36,697 nucleotides of DNA, from NCBI GenBank assembly GCA_029098165.1, contig JAQXNU010000156.1, forward strand, positions 1 through 36,697, read 5' to 3'. Positions 32,932 to 36,697 of this stretch are shown here, in pieces. The notes under the pieces are model-generated. The model did not search any database, had not been told where the DNA came from, and saw only the letters and a program-made list of their open reading frames with translations. The stretch is from Clostridiales bacterium (GTDB taxonomy: Bacteria; Bacillota; Clostridia; Lachnospirales; Lachnospiraceae). Positions within the stretch are counted from its first letter, which is position 1; every line of letters starts with the position of its first letter. A program made the position numbers and the translations under genes.

Positions 32932-34464
32932 ATGGGGCACAAGGAAGCTATACTATGGATTCTTATAGGAGTTATCTTTATTCTTTTCATTCTTTTTATC
33001 TTAATGTTATGCCGTTTGCACAAGAAAACAAAACAAAATCACGAAACTTCGCTGAGTCAGAAAAAGTTAGCGGAGGACTACAAGCAGTTAGAACAGGTTT
33101 ATCAAGAACTGGCTGTATCCAAGGAGGAACTTAATCATAAGTATGAACAGCTGAAAAAAAGTCAGGATAAAGTAAAGCGAATTGCTTATTCAGATTATCT
33201 GACGGGATTACCAAATCGAGTAGCTTTAGTTGAGATTTTGGATAATGTCATGGACACTCTTCGTCAGGATGAAATCATCTGTCTATTTGACATTGATATT
33301 GATAATTTTAAGGATATTAATGATACCTTAGGACATTCCTACGGGGATGAATTATTGCTTGATGTCACTCACCGTTTAAGTGAGTGCTTAAACGAAAATG
33401 ATTTTCTGGCCCGAATTGGTGGAGATGAATATGCGGTCTTAATACAAAATATTAAGGATATCGCAGTGGTGCGTGACAAAATCGCCCAGATTCAAAAGGC
33501 ATTTGAAACTCCATTTATCATTGCAACAAGGGAATTCTTTATTACGGTCAGCATTGGTATTTCAATGGCTCCGAAAGATGGTAAGACCACACAGAATTTA
33601 ATTAAAAATATGAACTCAGCCATGTATGTAGCAAAAGAACATGGACGTAATACATACTGTTTTTTTGATGATTCAATCAATCAGAAGTTAATTGAGAAAC
33701 TAGAAACCCAGTCAGAACTTCGAAAAGCAATTGAAGAGCATCAGTTCTGTGTTTACTATCAGGCACAGGTGGATTTGGCGAAAGGAAAGGTTGTTGGATT
33801 TGAGGCGTTGGCTCGTTGGAATCATCCAGTGAAAGGAATGGTTGCTCCATTGAACTTTATTCCATTAGCGGAAGAAAACGGTATGATTGTAGAAATCGGT
33901 AAGATCATGTTAAAGGAAGCTTGCATTCAGCTGAAGAAATGGGAGGAGAAAGGGTATACTGAATTAACGATGGCAGTGAATTTTTCTGCGCGTCAATTCC
34001 GAGATGCGAATTTTTTGGATATGGTTTATGACATTATCGAAGAGACTAAAGTGAATCCAAAGCTGCTAGAGTTTGAGATTACCGAGACGGTTGCACTTGA
34101 AGACTTAGAGTCTACAATCGATACGATCAATCAGTTAAAAGCGATTGGTATCTCGTTCTCCTTAGATGATTTTGGAACTGGATTCTCCTCGCTTAATTAT
34201 CTGAAACGTCTTCCAGTAAGTAATTTGAAGATTGATAAAAGCTTTTTAGATACAATCTTAGAAAATGTCAGTGATCAGAAAATCGTTCAAACGATGATCA
34301 ATCTAGCCCGCAATCTTGATATCGAAGTAATTGCAGAAGGTGTTGAGATCAGTGAACAGGAGATTTTCTTAAAAGCAGTTAACTGCCATAAGGCACAGGG
34401 ATTTTATTATAGCCGACCAGTGCCAGAACAACAGGCATTGAAAGTGTTAGAGACTTATTCATAA
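32932..34464 (+). CDS. Membrane-anchored GGDEF-EAL cyclic-di-GMP protein
   Basis: A 510-aa protein with one membrane helix (about residues 7-28), a coiled coil (about 40-82), a GGDEF domain (85-245) and an EAL domain (255-508). The cyclase motif is GGDEY (163-167), which is compatible with activity; the inhibitory RxxD site five residues before it reads NEND, so product inhibition is unlikely. The phosphodiesterase has EALARW (288-293), EITE (379-382), DDFGTG (409-414), K430 and AEGVE, so it looks active. There is no periplasmic sensor domain. GAGAGG precedes the ATG. The membrane protein downstream starts 14 bp after the stop. Confidence 0.92.
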   Translation: MGHKEAILWILIGVIFILFILFILMLCRLHKKTKQNHETSLSQKKLAEDYKQLEQVYQELAVSKEELNHKYEQLKKSQDKVKRIAYSDYLTGLPNRVALVEILDNVMDTLRQDEIICLFDIDIDNFKDINDTLGHSYGDELLLDVTHRLSECLNENDFLARIGGDEYAVLIQNIKDIAVVRDKIAQIQKAFETPFIIATREFFITVSIGISMAPKDGKTTQNLIKNMNSAMYVAKEHGRNTYCFFDDSINQKLIEKLETQSELRKAIEEHQFCVYYQAQVDLAKGKVVGFEALARWNHPVKGMVAPLNFIPLAEENGMIVEIGKIMLKEACIQLKKWEEKGYTELTMAVNFSARQFRDANFLDMVYDIIEETKVNPKLLEFEITETVALEDLESTIDTINQLKAIGISFSLDDFGTGFSSLNYLKRLPVSNLKIDKSFLDTILENVSDQKIVQTMINLARNLDIEVIAEGVEISEQEIFLKAVNCHKAQGFYYSRPVPEQQALKVLETYS

Positions 34465-34478
34465 GGAGATATGACATT

Positions 34479-35270
34479 ATGAGGTATCACAGAGCAGAAA
34501 TTAGTAGACGGATATTTATATGGATATCAACGCTATTATATCTTGGATTTATGCTCTGTGATATTTTTTTTGAGAAGGCAAATCTTTCTACGAGACTTAA
34601 GTTTACTTCGATTGTGTTATGTTTGGTATATACGCTAATTGGCTTGTTTGAGGACAAAAAAAATCGAGATTATCAGATTTTAGTTGGTGCGTTTGTATTT
34701 ACGGTGACAGCAGATGTATTTTTATTGTTAAGTGATCATTATGAGATTGGGGTATTGAGTTTTTGTATTGTGCAATCGATCTATTTGTTGCGGATTCTGA
34801 TGATCGGAGAAGAGAGGAAGGCTCCATCCGTAATAAATCATCTTTCTGTGCGACATCTTTTGTTACGACAAATTTTCTTACGAATACTATTGGCAATCAT
34901 AGTCCTTGTGATTCTATGGTTTACATCTGTCACGGTTGATTTTTTGTTATGTATTACGGTGTTTTATTTTCTTAGTTTTATCAGTAATCTGGTGTTATTG
35001 GGCTCCATATATATTCAAAAGAGACCAAAACCAGAGGTTCAATGTATTGAAAAATGGAGTAATACAGAACAACCTGTAAATGTAAGAATCTTTTTTCTTG
35101 GTATGATACTGTTCATACTTTGTGATATATCCGTAGGTTTCTATAATATAACGGACTATATCAAGATTAGTGAGTCAGCTGCTCGAGTTATTGATGATAT
35201 GGTATCGCTTGGAATGTGGGGATTCTATCTTCCAGGGCAGGTGTGTATTGCTTTGAGTGGAAAGAAATGA
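34479..35270 (+). CDS. YhhN/TMEM86-like polytopic membrane protein
   Basis: A 263-aa protein with about eight hydrophobic segments. The pattern FTVTADVFLLL (about residues 75-85), GVLSFCIVQSIYLLRI, MILFILCDISVGFYN and the end GMWGFYLPGQVCIAL resemble the YhhN/TMEM86 family, whose animal members hydrolyse lysoplasmalogens. The match is distant, so a function is not claimed. Plasmalogens occur in clostridia, which makes the idea worth testing. It lies 14 bp after the GGDEF-EAL gene with AAGGAG as SD. Confidence 0.65.
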   Translation: MRYHRAEISRRIFIWISTLLYLGFMLCDIFFEKANLSTRLKFTSIVLCLVYTLIGLFEDKKNRDYQILVGAFVFTVTADVFLLLSDHYEIGVLSFCIVQSIYLLRILMIGEERKAPSVINHLSVRHLLLRQIFLRILLAIIVLVILWFTSVTVDFLLCITVFYFLSFISNLVLLGSIYIQKRPKPEVQCIEKWSNTEQPVNVRIFFLGMILFILCDISVGFYNITDYIKISESAARVIDDMVSLGMWGFYLPGQVCIALSGKK

Positions 35271-35541
35271 TATCAGAATACTATTCATAAAATCTAGTTC
35301 CCGTATGACATTGATCATCATAGCAATTACTGCACTCGTCCTTTTTGTGCTAGATTATCTGATCTTTCGGTTAATACCGATCCGTAAGAAACCTGCCAGA
35401 ATAGGGACTGGAATTGGTATTGTAATCCTAAACTTGTTCATTATCTTTCGATTTCTATTGGTTTGGATATTCCTAATTTTTTACATAAAGCACAAAAATG
35501 GAGAGACTTTTTCTACAACTTATTGCAAGAGAAAAACTTGA
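35257..35541 (+). CDS. Small two-helix membrane protein (hypothetical)
   Basis: Not recognised. Open frame of 94 aa from a GTG at 35257 that overlaps the previous gene by 14 bp; an ATG at 35305 (79 aa, MTLIIIAITALVLF) is the alternative start, but neither has a good SD. The product has two hydrophobic helices (about residues 18-38 and 50-76 of the longer form) split by a basic turn RLIPIRKKPARIG. A terminator pair follows at once, which supports a real last gene of the operon. Confidence 0.5.
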   Translation: MERNDIRILFIKSSSRMTLIIIAITALVLFVLDYLIFRLIPIRKKPARIGTGIGIVILNLFIIFRFLLVWIFLIFYIKHKNGETFSTTYCKRKT

Positions 35542-35566
35542 TTTACCAAATAATGTCTGATATGAT

Positions 35567-35600
35567 ATAGATACCGTTTGAACGGTATCTATTTTTCTTT
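35567..35600 (+). terminator. First of two tandem terminators
   Basis: Arms 35567-35578 and 35581-35592 pair perfectly over 12 bp (AGATACCGTT-TG-AACGGTATCT core), with ATTTTTCTTTT after. Confidence 0.85.
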
Positions 35601-35602
35601 TG

Positions 35603-35650
35603 CAAGAAAGCATGGATTAAGCTTTCTTGTCTTTTTATTCTTTTTTTCAA
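35603..35650 (+). terminator. Second tandem terminator
   Basis: Arms CAAGAAAGC (35603-35611) and GCTTTCTTG (35621-35629), a 9-nt loop, then long T-rich tails (TCTTTTTATTCTTTTTTTC). It lies 10 nt after the first hairpin. Confidence 0.8.
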
Positions 35651-35709
35651 GATTTTATCTTGTATTATCCCATTTCTAAGACTTACGTCGATATCATGAA
35701 GGAGGCTCT

Positions 35710-36657
35710 ATGACTACAATTCCGCTTGCTTACGAAGACTTTTTAGTTTCGATGAAACAGGAACTGTTAGGGTACTTAGGAGAAGATTATCAGGTTGAAC
35801 TTAAGCATGTGATTAAGAACAATGGCATTATCTTAGACGGCTTATTAATTCGAGGGCATGGAGAGAATGTTAGTCCAACTATTTATCTCAATACCTATTA
35901 TGAGCAGTTTTGTGAAGGACGTGATTTTAGAGACATTGCGGAAGAAATTCTAGCGATTTATGAGGATTCTAGCGATGAATCGAGAGAGATTGGATTGAAC
36001 TTTAAGTATGAGTTTGAGCAAATGAAGTCTATGATCACATATCGTATTGTTAATTATGAGAAGAATAAACTATTGCTCCGTTCCATCCCACATCTTCGAA
36101 TTCTGGATCTGGCAGTTACCTTTCACTGTATTGTGAAGCTAGAAAAGGCCGGAATTGGTTCCATCCGAATTACAGAGGAACATCGAACTACATGGAACGT
36201 ATCGTTAGAGCAATTATGGGAAGTAGCTGTGGAGAATACGAAACGACTCTTTCCACCAGTGATTCGTCCGATGGAGGAGGTCGTTTTGGATTTAATTGAA
36301 CAAAAGAATCTACTAGATGAGGAGGAGTCGAAGGCGATTGGAAAAGAATGTGCGAGCAAATCCAATATGTATGTTTTGACGAATCAAAAAGGAATTAACG
36401 GGGCAGCCTGTTTATTGTATCCGCATGTGTTGGAAGAGTTTGCACAGATGCTCGGAGAGGATTTTTATATTTTACCTAGCAGCATTCATGAGTTGATCCT
36501 TGTTCCTCAGACATTCACTAATCAAGAACATATTCAACGTTCGAAAGTAGAATTAGAGAACATGGTACAGGAAATCAATGAGACTCAGGTGGCAGTGGAA
36601 GAAGTATTATCCGATCATGTGTATGAGTATTCCAAGATTAAGGATGTGATTGCGTAG
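35710..36657 (+). CDS. DUF5688 family protein
   Basis: A 315-aa cytosolic protein of the uncharacterised DUF5688 family, common in Lachnospiraceae and related gut clostridia. Recognisable parts are PTIYLNTYYEQFCEGRDF (about residues 57-74) with IAEEILAIYE following, and a C-terminal ILPSSIHELILVP (about 257-269). There are no membrane helices or known catalytic motif. A perfect AAGGAGG SD site lies before the ATG. It is isolated behind the tandem terminators. Function unknown. Confidence 0.85.
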   Translation: MTTIPLAYEDFLVSMKQELLGYLGEDYQVELKHVIKNNGIILDGLLIRGHGENVSPTIYLNTYYEQFCEGRDFRDIAEEILAIYEDSSDESREIGLNFKYEFEQMKSMITYRIVNYEKNKLLLRSIPHLRILDLAVTFHCIVKLEKAGIGSIRITEEHRTTWNVSLEQLWEVAVENTKRLFPPVIRPMEEVVLDLIEQKNLLDEEESKAIGKECASKSNMYVLTNQKGINGAACLLYPHVLEEFAQMLGEDFYILPSSIHELILVPQTFTNQEHIQRSKVELENMVQEINETQVAVEEVLSDHVYEYSKIKDVIA

Positions 36658-36660
36658 AAT

Positions 36661-36697
36661 GCAGTGGGATTTGTGAAACTGCGAATAACTACAATGC
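36661..36697 (+). repeat. Possible truncated fourth hairpin element (copy D)
   Basis: Right after the DUF5688 stop, TTTGTGAAACTGCGAATAAC resembles the left outer arm of copies B and C (CTGTGAAAAAACTGCAAA and a following AT-rich stretch). Position (within about 15 nt of a stop codon) and sense match the other copies. The window ends before the conserved core, so this cannot be settled here. Confidence 0.35.

Noticed and set aside
32889-33134. 81-codon plus-strand frame ahead of the GGDEF-EAL gene
   Set aside because: Overlaps the true start at 32932 in another frame; the GGDEF-EAL gene has a proper SD and domain support.

Overview
The window looks like chromosomal DNA of a low-GC, endospore-forming clostridium, most likely a member of the Lachnospiraceae (Clostridium cluster XIVa, near Lachnoclostridium). 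The basis is the AT-rich sequence, strong Shine-Dalgarno (SD) sites, NfnAB, a short two-gene SUF-like pair, a SleB-type cortex hydrolase, a DUF5688 protein, a BceRS-AB-like module and an SdpR-type regulator. No rRNA, tRNA, CRISPR array, insertion sequence or phage gene was recognised. Most genes are ordinary core or shell genes; the unusual content is mostly between them.

Layout. 1-1530: a CorC/HlyC-type membrane protein on the minus strand, followed at its 3' end by a large hairpin element (copy A). 1585-4250: an alpha/beta hydrolase translationally coupled to a SufC-like ATPase and a short SufB/SufD-like scaffold, closed by a 25-bp perfect hairpin. 4279-7489: a strong promoter overlapped by a 43-bp palindrome drives an ABC exporter, an SdpR-type ArsR repressor and a broken sdpI-like gene. 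7501-7660: hairpin element copy B. 7667-9841: argH and a CBS-CBS-ACT protein, divergently transcribed. 9883-10418: a gene-free stretch with strong G-over-C skew and a quadruplex-forming motif. 10419-13713: DUF2156 and GNAT acyltransferase-like proteins, then an SH3/SleB cell-wall hydrolase. 13869-16660: enolase, a 70-aa gene antisense to the presumed enolase 3' UTR, a UPF0340 protein and a hotdog thioesterase. 16731-16874: a two-unit 72-bp tandem repeat. 17081-21478: a Ca2+-type P-type ATPase and a divergent GPH-family transporter.

21550-24579: NfeD, an SPFH/stomatin-like protein, a LytTR response regulator and a short GHKL kinase, apparently co-transcribed and followed by hairpin element copy C. 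24758-30174: an atypical Lgt-like protein followed by a BceRS-like two-component system and a BceAB-like exporter. 30411-32696: NfnAB, which couples ferredoxin, NADH and NADPH. 32932-35541: a GGDEF-EAL protein and two membrane proteins, closed by two tandem terminators. 35710-36657: a DUF5688 protein, after which the window ends in what may be the start of a fourth hairpin element.

The most interesting signal is the family of about 150-160-bp hairpin elements at 21-172, 7501-7660 and 24590-24750. Each starts within about 15 nt of a stop codon. The stems differ in sequence but stay paired through compensatory changes. The apical loop is 23 nt in all three copies, nearly invariant, and in the same sense relative to the upstream gene. 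That pattern suggests selection on a transcribed 3'-UTR RNA structure rather than a plain terminator or a symmetric DNA palindrome.
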